DNA of 64,000 nt from Sphaerisporangium rhizosphaerae (lineage in GTDB: Bacteria > Actinomycetota > Actinomycetes > Streptosporangiales > Streptosporangiaceae): the NCBI RefSeq assembly GCF_042665155.1, contig NZ_JBHTCG010000003.1, positions 1 to 64,000 of the forward strand, read 5' to 3'. The stretch's first letter is position 1. Each line of letters starts with the position of its first letter. This document shows, one piece after another, positions 31,814 through 40,500 of this stretch. The translations under genes were made by a program, and so were the position numbers. The notes below the pieces were generated by a model. It was not told the origin of the DNA. It ran no database searches and saw nothing but the letters and a program-made list of their open reading frames with translations.

Positions 31814-33021
31814 GGCCTGCTCCGGGCGACGGCGTTGAAGTCGTCGCGGGCCTCGGTGCCGCGCAGGCGGGCGTAGCGGCGGCGCAGCTTGTGGCCCAGC
31901 ACGCCGGCGGCGGTGCCGACGGCGTCCAGCGCGGCCGGGCGCTCGGTGACCGCCTGCTCGTAGATCTCCACCTGGACGCGCGCCGCGCGCTCCAGGCTGA
32001 AGCGTTCCACGACCAGGCGCCTGCCGTACTCGCCCAGCTCGCGCCGCAGGCCGGGGCCGGCGTGCAGGCGGCGCAGGATGGCCTCCAGGCGGGGCGCGCC
32101 CTCCTCGCGGCCCGCGCCGAGGCCGTACCACCCCTGGCCGAGGAAGGTCTTCTCGCTCTCGGGGGTCAGCAGCTCGAAGAACCCCAGCTCGCCCTGCACG
32201 ATGAGCGGCTTGGCGAAGGCCAGCGAGCGCAGCGCCGAGCCGCCCATGGCCAGGCACACCTCCGCCGCCGCGTACGCGGGGCGGGGGTCGAGGAGCTGGC
32301 CGGTCACGACGACGGCGCGGCGGCCGGCGGCGGCGTTGGCGGCGGCGGCGCGCTCCTCCACCTCGGCCCTGGCGGGTCCGTCGCCGACGATGACGAGCCG
32401 CAGGTCCAGCTCGGCGGCGAGCCGGCCGACGACGTCGATCGCGGTGAGCAGGCCCTCGAGTTTCAGCTCGGCGACCAGGCGCCCCACGACCACGATGTCC
32501 AGCGGCCCCTCCGGCAGGTCGAAGGCGCGGCGGAACTCCGCCGCCGGGTGCCCGGGGGCGTTGGCGTGCACGTCGACGGGCGGCTCGATGAGGTGGACGT
32601 GGCGGCGTCCGGGGGCGGCCCGCTCCTGGATCTCCCGGGTGCCGACCACCAGCGGCAGCGAGGGCGGCAGGAACGGGGCGACCGACATCGACATGATCGT
32701 GCAGACCGCCGCGGAGGGGCCGCGCAGGCTCGCGTAGAACGCCTCGACGCCCGGCGGCCACTCGTAGCCGTGGATCACGTCGATGCCTCGACGCACGGCC
32801 AGGTCGCGCAGCATCCGCGCGGTCGCGGGGGAGGGCCTGCGCCGCCCGGGGTCCAGCGGCAGGTGCGGCAGGCCCGCGTCGGCGAGGTGGGCGACCAGCG
32901 GGCCGGGTTCGCCGATCACGCTGACCTCGTGGCCCAGCCGCTGGACGGCGGCGGCGAGCTCGACGGCGTTGAGCTGGCTGCCGCCGACCTCCATGGCGTG
33001 CGGGTACACCAGAATGCGCAC
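31810..33021 (-). CDS. Glycosyltransferase family 4
   Basis: A 403-residue GT-B enzyme. GGSQLNAVELAAAVQRLGHE is the acceptor-side glycine loop. DIVVVGRLVAELKLEGLLTA and LRLVIVGDGPARAEVEE form the nucleotide-sugar domain, and the usual E...P.E pair is represented by LRSLAFAKPLIVQGELGFFE with a Glu-poor variation. It extends a lipid-linked oligosaccharide; donor unknown. It overlaps the flippase start by four bases. Upstream lies a 117-base gap holding GC-rich hairpins before the next gene. Confidence 0.88.
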   Translation of the reverse strand: MRILVYPHAMEVGGSQLNAVELAAAVQRLGHEVSVIGEPGPLVAHLADAGLPHLPLDPGRRRPSPATARMLRDLAVRRGIDVIHGYEWPPGVEAFYASLRGPSAAVCTIMSMSVAPFLPPSLPLVVGTREIQERAAPGRRHVHLIEPPVDVHANAPGHPAAEFRRAFDLPEGPLDIVVVGRLVAELKLEGLLTAIDVVGRLAAELDLRLVIVGDGPARAEVEERAAAANAAAGRRAVVVTGQLLDPRPAYAAAEVCLAMGGSALRSLAFAKPLIVQGELGFFELLTPESEKTFLGQGWYGLGAGREEGAPRLEAILRRLHAGPGLRRELGEYGRRLVVERFSLERAARVQVEIYEQAVTERPAALDAVGTAAGVLGHKLRRRYARLRGTEARDDFNAVARSRP

Positions 33022-33138
33022 GGTCAGGTCTCCATGGGGTGGGAGGTCACCGGGTCGGTCTCCTCGAAGGTGGCGGTACGCGGGACGCCCCCGGGGGAGG
33101 CCCCCTGGATGGGAGGGCTCCCCGTGGGGGGCGGGAGG

Positions 33139-34260
33139 TCAGGTTCGCGCGGCGGCGTGCAGGGCCTCGACGACCTGGTCCTGCTCGGCCTCGGTCATGG
33201 CGTGGAACAGCGGGAGGATCAGCGAGTTGGCGGTGAGCCACTCGGTGTGCGGCAGCTCGGCGGCAGGGACGTCCGCGTAGGCGGGTTCCAGGTGGGCGGC
33301 CATGATGCCGCGCCGGGCGGAGACGCCCCGTTCGGCGAGGAAGCCCAGCAGGTCGTTCCTGCTCATCGGGAAGCCGGCCGGCAGGGCGATCCAGAACGAC
33401 TGGTAGTTGGTGCGGCCGTGGTCGGTGTCGCCGGCGGTGGTGAGGCCGGGGATGCCGGCCAGCAGCTCCTGGTAGCGGCCCGCCAGCGCCCGCCGGCGCG
33501 CGACGAGCTCGGGGAGCCTGCGCAGCTGCACCAGGCCGACCGCCGCCTGCAGGTCGGTCATCCGGTAGTTGAAGCCGACCTCGCTGTACTCCTCAGGCGC
33601 GGTGGAGCCGCTGGCGTGCCGGTCGGCGGCGCTGACGCTCATGCCGTGCTCGCGCAGCCGCCGCGCGCGGGCGGACCACTCGGGGTCGCCGGTGGTCAGC
33701 ATCCCGCCCTCGCCGGTGGTGAGCAGCTTGCGGGGGTGGAAGGACCAGGCGGCGACGCTCGCGCCGGCGCCGACCGGCCGGTCGCGGTAGAACGACCCGG
33801 CGGCGCAGGCGGCGTCCTCGATGAGTGCGAGCCCTTCGTGCACCAGGCGGATGTCGTCGACGTCGGCCGGCACGCCGCCCTGGTGCACGATGATCACCGC
33901 GCGGGTGCGGGGGGTGCGGGCGGCGTCGATGGTCTTGGCGGTGAGGTTGCCGGTCGCCGGGTCGATGTCGGCGAACACCGGAGTGGCCCCGACGTACCGC
34001 ACGACGTTGGCCGTCGCGATGAACGACAGCGAGGGGACGACCACCTCGTCCCCGGGGCCGACGCCCGCGAGCACCAGGGCCAGGTGCAGCGCGGTGGTGC
34101 ACGAGGAGGCCGCCACTCCGTGCCCGGCCTCGACGCTCGCGGCGAACGCGCGCTCGAACTCGGCCACCCTCGGCCCCTGCGCGACCCAGCCGGAGGCGAT
34201 GACCTCGCCGACGGCGGCTTGCTCCTCCGGGCCGAACCACGGCCGCATCACCGGGATCAT
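33139..34260 (-). CDS. DegT/DnrJ/EryC1/StrS aminotransferase (second copy)
   Basis: A 373-residue PLP-dependent sugar aminotransferase. ASSCTTALHLALVLAGVGPG, SLSFIATANVV, LIEDAACAAGSFY and SFHPRKLLTTGEGGML mark the family, with K178 forming the Schiff base. The HPRK(L/P)xTTGEGG context is typical of perosamine- and WbpE-like enzymes. It is only moderately related to the copy at 28517, so the two probably serve different sugars. The ATG overlaps the stop of the glycosyltransferase at 34257, continuing the right-to-left operon with the epimerase and the dehydrogenase. Confidence 0.92.
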   Translation of the reverse strand: MIPVMRPWFGPEEQAAVGEVIASGWVAQGPRVAEFERAFAASVEAGHGVAASSCTTALHLALVLAGVGPGDEVVVPSLSFIATANVVRYVGATPVFADIDPATGNLTAKTIDAARTPRTRAVIIVHQGGVPADVDDIRLVHEGLALIEDAACAAGSFYRDRPVGAGASVAAWSFHPRKLLTTGEGGMLTTGDPEWSARARRLREHGMSVSAADRHASGSTAPEEYSEVGFNYRMTDLQAAVGLVQLRRLPELVARRRALAGRYQELLAGIPGLTTAGDTDHGRTNYQSFWIALPAGFPMSRNDLLGFLAERGVSARRGIMAAHLEPAYADVPAAELPHTEWLTANSLILPLFHAMTEAEQDQVVEALHAAART

Positions 34261-35417
34261 CGCCCGGCCACCTCCCTGATCTCAAGGCCGAGAAGATCCG
34301 CCAGCAGGCGGACCCTCTGGTTCCAGTCGTGCCGTGCCGCGAACGCCCGCCGCGCCTCGGCGAGCGCGGGCGTGCGGGGGGTGCCGAGCCCGGCCGTCAC
34401 GGCGGCGGCGAAGTCCGCCGGGGTCCGCGCGACCGCGATCAGCGGCCCGGCCGAGAGCCAGGCGGTGGCGGGCAGGTCGGTCGAGACCGCGGCCCGGCCG
34501 GCCGCCAGGTACTCCAGCGTCTTCAGCGGAAAGCTCGCCCGGTTGAAGGCGCTGTCGGCGTAGGGCGTGAGGCCGACGTCCATGACCCGCAGGTAGGACG
34601 GCAGCTCCTCGTACGGCTTGCGTCCCACCCAGTGCACGTTGGGGCGGGCGAGCAGCCGCGGCCACCGCTCGGGCTCGTAGTCGCCGGCCCGGGGGCCGAC
34701 CAGCACCAGCGGCGCCCCGGTGGCCGCGACGGCCTCCAGCAGGGCGATGTCGATGCGGGCGTTGATGTGCCCGACGAACCCGGCGGCCGGCGTCGCGGCC
34801 AGCTCGGCCGGCAGGTCCGCGGGCAGGGCGGCCTGGTCGATGTCCCGGTAGGCCGACACGTCGCACCCGTTGGGCACCAGTGCCGCCGTGCGCCCCTCCC
34901 GGCCGAGCCGCTCCACCAGGTCGGGCGAGACGACGGCGACCGCGTCCGCCCGCGAGGTCATCCGCCGCTCGGCCGCCGACAGCCGGGCGGCCGACATCCG
35001 GATCAGCGAGGCGCCCGCCACCAGGTCGTCGGTGAGGTAGCGCACCGTGCGCGCCCGCGGCGCGAGGTCCAGCAGGTCGGTCGTCCCGGCCACGACCACC
35101 GCCGTCACGGCGCCGCCCACCCTGCGGGCGGCGGCGCGCACGGCACGGCGGGCCAGCGTCGCGGTGACCCGTTCGACGCCCCTGCGGTAGGCCGCGGGCG
35201 GCGCGACCGGGCTGAGCCGCCACAGGCCGGCGTGGACGCTCCGCAGCACGTGCCCGGCCTGCCCGGTCTCGGGGTCGCGCAGCCCGGAACGGACCGGCCG
35301 CGGCGGGTCGACGTACAGCACGTCGGTGAACGCGCTCAGCCGGTCGGCCATGTGCCGGTCGGTGCCGCTCACCCCGTCGTACCGGGTGCCCGCGCCGTAG
35401 ACCAGCAGGTCGCTCAC
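34257..35417 (-). CDS. GT-B glycosyltransferase (family 1/4-like)
   Basis: A 386-residue glycosyltransferase. The N-terminal domain begins LLVYGAGTRYDGVSGTDRHM. The second domain shows VVSPDLVERLGREGRTAALV, PNGCDVSAY, VGRKPYEELPSYLRVMDVGL and FPLKTLEYLAAGRAAVSTDL, the common ending of the sugar-nucleotide site. It resembles teichuronic acid or glycan glycosyltransferases of the TuaH kind. GTG 35417 overlaps the epimerase stop by four bases and the stop overlaps the aminotransferase ATG. Donor and linkage cannot be read from sequence. Confidence 0.87.
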   Translation of the reverse strand: MSDLLVYGAGTRYDGVSGTDRHMADRLSAFTDVLYVDPPRPVRSGLRDPETGQAGHVLRSVHAGLWRLSPVAPPAAYRRGVERVTATLARRAVRAAARRVGGAVTAVVVAGTTDLLDLAPRARTVRYLTDDLVAGASLIRMSAARLSAAERRMTSRADAVAVVSPDLVERLGREGRTAALVPNGCDVSAYRDIDQAALPADLPAELAATPAAGFVGHINARIDIALLEAVAATGAPLVLVGPRAGDYEPERWPRLLARPNVHWVGRKPYEELPSYLRVMDVGLTPYADSAFNRASFPLKTLEYLAAGRAAVSTDLPATAWLSAGPLIAVARTPADFAAAVTAGLGTPRTPALAEARRAFAARHDWNQRVRLLADLLGLEIREVAGR

Positions 35418-36397
35418 CGGGCCTTCTCGGCGCGCCACCAGGCGACCAGCCGGCGCAGGCCCTCTTCGAGGTCCACCTCGGCCTTCCAGCCGAGCCGCTC
35501 GGCCGCCGCGCCGACGTCGGCCAGGCGCCGGGTGACGCCGTTGACGGCGCGGGCCGGGCCGAACTCCAGCCCGAGGTCGCTCGCGTCCATGACGGCCATC
35601 AGCGCCTCGGCGAGCCCGCGCAGGCTGGTCTCGGTGGCGCTGGCGATGTTGAAGACCTCGTCGGTGACCTCTCCCGACGCGGCGAGCAGGTTGGCGCGGG
35701 CGATGTCCTCGGTGTAGACGAAGTCCATGGTGGCCAGGCCGTCGCCGAGGATCAGCGGCGGCCGGCCGGCCTCGATGCGCTCCATCCAGCGGATCAGCAC
35801 CTCGGTGTAGAGCCCGTGGATGTCCATGCGGGGGCCGTACACGTTGAAGTACCGCAGGGCCACGTAGTCCAGGCCGCGCATCGCGTGGAAGCTGCGCAGC
35901 AGCCCCTCGTTGAAGGTCTTGGCCGCGCCGTACAGGGTGTCGTTGGCGTAGGGGTGGTGGTCCTCGCGGGTCGGGAACTCGGTGGCCAGGCCGTACACCG
36001 AGGCCGAGGAAGAGGCGACGACCTTGCGCACGCCGGCGTCGGCGGCGGCCTCGACGACCTCGTAGGTGCCGTCCACCAGCACCTGCAGGGCCAGGCGCGG
36101 CTCCTCGGCGCACTGGGTGATGCGGATGGCGGCCAGGTGGAACACCACGTCCATGCCCTCGGTGAGCGAGCGCACGAGCGCGGTGTCGCGGATGTCCCCC
36201 TCGACGACGCGCAGCCGGCGGGAGTCTCCGGCCGCGGCCTCGGCGGTGGCCAGGTTGGCGCGGCGCCCGCGGACGAAGTTGTCCAGCACGACCACCTCGC
36301 CGGCGCCGGCGGCGAGGAGCTGGTCCACGACGGTCGAGCCGATCGTGCCCGCGCCCCCGGTCACCAGGCAGCGGCTGTTCTCAAGTGCCGAGATCAT
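35414..36397 (-). CDS. NAD-dependent sugar epimerase/dehydratase
   Basis: A 327-residue extended SDR protein of the GalE/WbpP group. CLVTGGAGTIGSTVVDQLL binds NAD+, SSSASVYGL carries the catalytic Ser, and YGAAKTFNEGLL the Tyr/Lys pair. LRYFNVYGPRMD and DFVYTEDIARANLLA are nucleotide-sugar-binding marks. It probably converts a UDP- or dTDP-sugar; the precise epimer cannot be set. The ATG at 36397 overlaps the stop of the Gfo/Idh/MocA dehydrogenase gene, and the stop overlaps the GT gene. Both overlaps are four bases. Confidence 0.9.
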   Translation of the reverse strand: MISALENSRCLVTGGAGTIGSTVVDQLLAAGAGEVVVLDNFVRGRRANLATAEAAAGDSRRLRVVEGDIRDTALVRSLTEGMDVVFHLAAIRITQCAEEPRLALQVLVDGTYEVVEAAADAGVRKVVASSSASVYGLATEFPTREDHHPYANDTLYGAAKTFNEGLLRSFHAMRGLDYVALRYFNVYGPRMDIHGLYTEVLIRWMERIEAGRPPLILGDGLATMDFVYTEDIARANLLAASGEVTDEVFNIASATETSLRGLAEALMAVMDASDLGLEFGPARAVNGVTRRLADVGAAAERLGWKAEVDLEEGLRRLVAWWRAEKAR

Positions 36398-37431
36398 CGA
36401 ATGGTTCCCCCAAGGTCGATTCGTCTGCCGTCATTTTGGATGCTTCGCCCCGCCGCTTCCAGGAGTGCGAGCACGCGCAGTCCCGACCTGCCGTCGGTGA
36501 GCGGGGCCCGGCCCTCGGTTATGGACGCCGCGAACTCCGCCATCACCCCGCGCAGCGCCTCGCGCTCGGGCAGGGCGGGTACGACGACGTCACCGGTGCG
36601 ATAGGAGATCAGGGCCGCCCGGCGCTCGTCCTCGCCCGCGGCGGCCAGGTCCACCCCCCGGTCGTACACCGACAGGCGCTGGGCGGGGTTGACGTCGTCC
36701 CACACGATGGTGCGGCGCGAGCCGCCGATCACGGTCGTGCGGATCTTGGTGGGGCTGAGCCAGTTGACGTGCACGTGGGCGATGGCCCCCGACGACAGCC
36801 ACAGGGTCAAGTACGCCAGGCACGGCCGGCCCGCCCCGATCGGGTCGGAGGTGTGCGCCGCCACCGCGACCGGGGCCACGCCCTCGGGGAGCACGAAGTC
36901 CAGGATGGACAGGTCGTGCGGCGCCAGGTCCCACAGCACGTCCACGTCCGGCTGCACCAGGCCGAGGTTGATGCGCACCGAGTCGACGAACTGCACCTCG
37001 CCCAGCTCGCCGGAGGCAACCAGGTCGCGGATGCGGCGCACCACGGGCGTGTAGCAGAAGGTGTGGTCGAGCATGAGCACCCGCCCCCGCTCCTCGGCCA
37101 GGGCCACCAGCTTGGCGCCCTCCTCGTAGGTCGGCGTGAGGGGCTTTTCGACCAGGACGTGCTTGCCGGCCTCCAGGGCGGCGCGCACCAGGTCGAAGTG
37201 CGTGCGCGCCGGGGTGGCGATGGCCACGGCCCGCACGTCAGGGTCCTTGAGCACCTGCTCGACCGAGGAGGTGGGCCGCACGGTGGTGTAGCGGCCGAGC
37301 ACCGCCCTGGCGCGGTCCTCGTCCAGGTCGCACAGCCACTCAAGGCGCAGCTCCGGGGTCGCCATCGCGTTGCGCACCAGGTTGGGGCCCCAGTAGCCCG
37401 CACCGATCACGGCAAGGCCGATCGACGTCAA
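36394..37431 (-). CDS. Gfo/Idh/MocA dehydrogenase (WbpB-like), TTG start
   Basis: A 345-residue NAD(P)-dependent oxidoreductase. GLAVIGAGYWGPNLVRNAM is the Rossmann loop, TPARTHFDLVRAALEAGKHV leads to the catalytic EKPLTPTYEE motif, and DLAPHDLSILDFVL holds the DxxxHD-like active-site pair. Relatives oxidise the 3-position of UDP-GlcNAc(A) before amination. The frame has no ATG or GTG close to the Rossmann motif. TTG 37431 is preceded at seven bases by AGGAG, so a rare TTG start is the best choice. It opens the right-to-left operon that ends at 28517. Confidence 0.88.
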   Translation of the reverse strand: MTSIGLAVIGAGYWGPNLVRNAMATPELRLEWLCDLDEDRARAVLGRYTTVRPTSSVEQVLKDPDVRAVAIATPARTHFDLVRAALEAGKHVLVEKPLTPTYEEGAKLVALAEERGRVLMLDHTFCYTPVVRRIRDLVASGELGEVQFVDSVRINLGLVQPDVDVLWDLAPHDLSILDFVLPEGVAPVAVAAHTSDPIGAGRPCLAYLTLWLSSGAIAHVHVNWLSPTKIRTTVIGGSRRTIVWDDVNPAQRLSVYDRGVDLAAAGEDERRAALISYRTGDVVVPALPEREALRGVMAEFAASITEGRAPLTDGRSGLRVLALLEAAGRSIQNDGRRIDLGGTIR

Positions 37432-37562
37432 GGCGGCTCTCCTGTCCTGTAGGTCGGGGATCGGGTGGTGTGTCGGTCTTCGGTGACGCGGGTGATGCGG
37501 GCCGGGTGCGGTCCGGTCGCCGCGGGGTCCCGCCGCGATCGAACCGCACCCGGATGACGGGA

Positions 37563-40500
37563 CTAGCTCGACGGGGTGAACAGCACGTCCACCCAGTAGT
37601 TGGCCCCGTTGAAGCTGGCCGACGGGAACCCCGAGTCGGTCCCGTACCGGTAGACGCCGTTGCCGCCCGCGGGTCCGCCGTTGGCCGCCGCGGTCAGCGG
37701 GGAGTTGGCGTACGGCCCGGCGTTGAAGTACGCGCCGTCGCCCGCGTAGTGCCCGTTCGGCGCGTGGTAGGAGGCGACGTACACCTGCCCGGCCACGACG
37801 TCCACCGGGGTGGCGAACTGGAGGGTCTGCCAGCCCGAGGCCGACTCGTTGACGAAGGCGCCGGTGGCCAGCGGGGTGCCGGTGGCGCTCCACAGGTTGC
37901 CGACGTGGGCGCCGGTGTTGCCGGCCCCCTTGTAGAAGCGGACGCCGGTGACCTGGCCGTTCATCTCGGCGGTGAACTTCACCCCGACCTCGACGGCGTC
38001 CGCGTCGGCGTTCGACGGGTTGGCCGGGACGGCGTTGCTCGCCCAGATCGAGCACGGGCAGCTCGCCGGGCCGCCGGTGGTGAACGACCACGACGTCGTG
38101 GTCATGGAGTTGTCGGCGTCGTCGAGGGCGCCGCTCACCGTGACCGTGTACGTCGTGCTCTGCGCCAGCGGGGAGTCGGGGGTGAAGGTGAGCAGCGTGC
38201 GCGCCTCGTTCAGCGACCGCGTGCCGGCGACCGCCTGGTTGGCGGCGTTCTTCACCGTGATCGTGGCGGTGTTCTCCTTGATCGGCTCGCTGAACGTCGC
38301 GGTCACCGCCGTGCCGGTGGCCACGCCCGTGCCGCCGTGGTCGGGCGACTTGAGCGTGATGTAGGGCGCGGTGGTGTCGGCGAGCCGGGTGAAGATGACG
38401 TCCACCCAGTAGTTGGTCGCCCCCCACGACTGGTCGGGGTAGGACCGCGTGCCGTACTTGTAGACGCCGTTGCCGCCGCTGGTGCCGCTCGCGAGCGCGC
38501 GCAGCGGAATCGCGGTCACCGCCGAGGCCAGCCCGTTGCCCGTCCCCGAGTAGTGGCCGTTCGGCGCGTGGTAGGAGGCGACGTAGGTGGTGTCCTTGGT
38601 CACCGGCCACGGCGTGCCGAAGTACACCTCCTGCCAGCCCTGCGTCGACTCGTCGGTGAAGGTCGCCGTGGTCAGCTCCGCGCCGGTCGAGGACCACAGG
38701 GTGCCGGTGTGGGTGCCGGTGTTGCCGGCGCCCTTGTAGAACCGGATGCCCTCGATGAAGCCGTCGGTCGCCGGCTGGAACTTCACGCCCACCTCGACCG
38801 AGCCGGTGTCGTTGACGCTCAGGGTGTCGGGCACGGTGACGTCCGGCCAGATGCTGCACGGGCACAGCCCGGCCGTCCAGGTCTTCGCCGTGGTGAAGGC
38901 GAAGGTGTACGGCTGGGTCATGGTGTTGTTCGCGTCGTCCTTGGCGCCCGACACCGCGACCGTGAACCGCTCGCCGGGCGCCAGCGGCGCCGACGGCACG
39001 AAGGTCAGCGACTTGCGGGAGGCGTCCAGCGACACGGCGCCGGCGACGGTCGCCTGCGTGGCGTCCTTCACCGTGAACGTCGCGGTGCCCGCCTGCACCG
39101 GCTCGCCGAAGGTGACCTTCGGCTGCACGCCGGTCGGCACGCTGGACGAGCCGGGCACCGGCACGGCCGAGGTGACCGCCGGTGGGTAGACGTCGTTGAC
39201 GGTGAACACGACGTCCACGTAGTAGTTGCCGCCGTTGAAGGTCTGGTTGGGGAAGCCCGCCCCCGCCCGGTAGACGCCGTTGCCCGCCGTGCCGGTGGCG
39301 GCCGGCGCGGTCAGCGGCGCGTTGGTCAGCGGCTGGTAGCGGAAGAAGTTCGCGTCGGCGGCGTAGTGGCCGTTCGGCGCGTAGTACGAGGCCACGTACT
39401 CGGTGCCGGCGGTGACGAACACCGGCGAGGCGAAGTTGAGCTTCTGCCAGCCGGTCGAGGTCTCGCCGGAGAAGGTGCCGGTGGCCAGCGGGTTGCCCGC
39501 GGTGTCCCACAGGGTGCCGGTGTGGGTGCCGGTGTTGCCGGAGCCCTTGTAGAACTTCACGCCGGTCAGGTAGCCGTTCACCGCCGGCTTGAAGCGCACG
39601 CCGAGCTCCAGCGCGCTGCCGTCGTTCTCGGCCGGGTTCGCGGGCTGGGTGGAGGAGGTGAACAGGCTGCACGGGCAGTCGACGGTGACGTTGCGGGAGG
39701 CCTGCGCGCCGATGTTGCCGCTGTCGTCGGCGGCGCGCGCCTTGATGGTCGTCGCGCCGACTCCGGTGACCTTCCACGTGTAGGTCCAGGCGCCGCGCCC
39801 GGTGGCCGGGTGCCAGGTGGCGCCGCCGTCGGTGGAGACCTCCACGGCGCCGACCTGGCCGCCGACGTCGGAGGCGGTGCCGCTGACGGTGACGGTCGAG
39901 CCGTTGTTCACCGTCACCCCGGCGGCCGGGGCGCTGATGGCGGCCGACGGCGCGGTGGTGTCGGTGGACTTGACCGCGGCGTTCAGCCCGGAGGTGAGCG
40001 ACTTGGGCTGCACCCCCATGTCGGCGAACAGGTTGACCGTCGCCTGCTTGATGTTGAGGTTGCTGTAGTCGTTGTCGTCGTAGCTGTCGTGCTCGCCGTC
40101 CAGGCCCCACGACCACTGCACCGTCCCGGCGCCGAACACCAGGGCGCCGCTCGGGGCGCGGTAGAACGTGATGCGGTGGGTGGCGCTCTTCTGCGCGACG
40201 TTGGTGCCGTAGTCGATGAGCACCTGCTCGGCGGTGGAGGTCGTGGTCGACATGGGCACCAGGCCGGCGGGCCGCGAGCCGTTGTCGAGGTCCTCGTCCC
40301 ACTCGTACCCGACGACGCCGGGGATGTTCATCGAGCCGGTGGTCTGGCCGCCGACCCCGGTGCCGCGCCAGAAGCGCATCTTGCCGTCGGCCACGGGCAC
40401 GGTCAGCGGGATGCCCTCGCAGCCGTTGTCGGAGGTCGTGCAGTTGACGGTGAACAGCGTGCCGGTCAGCGCGTTCTCGGGCCTGCCGCCGTCGGCCGGC

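Noticed and set aside
37432..40302. Upstream extension of the Gfo/Idh/MocA frame to 1302 residues
   Set aside because: The extra part is antisense-like filler over a gene in another frame. The Rossmann motif begins right after TTG 37431, which has a ribosome-binding site.
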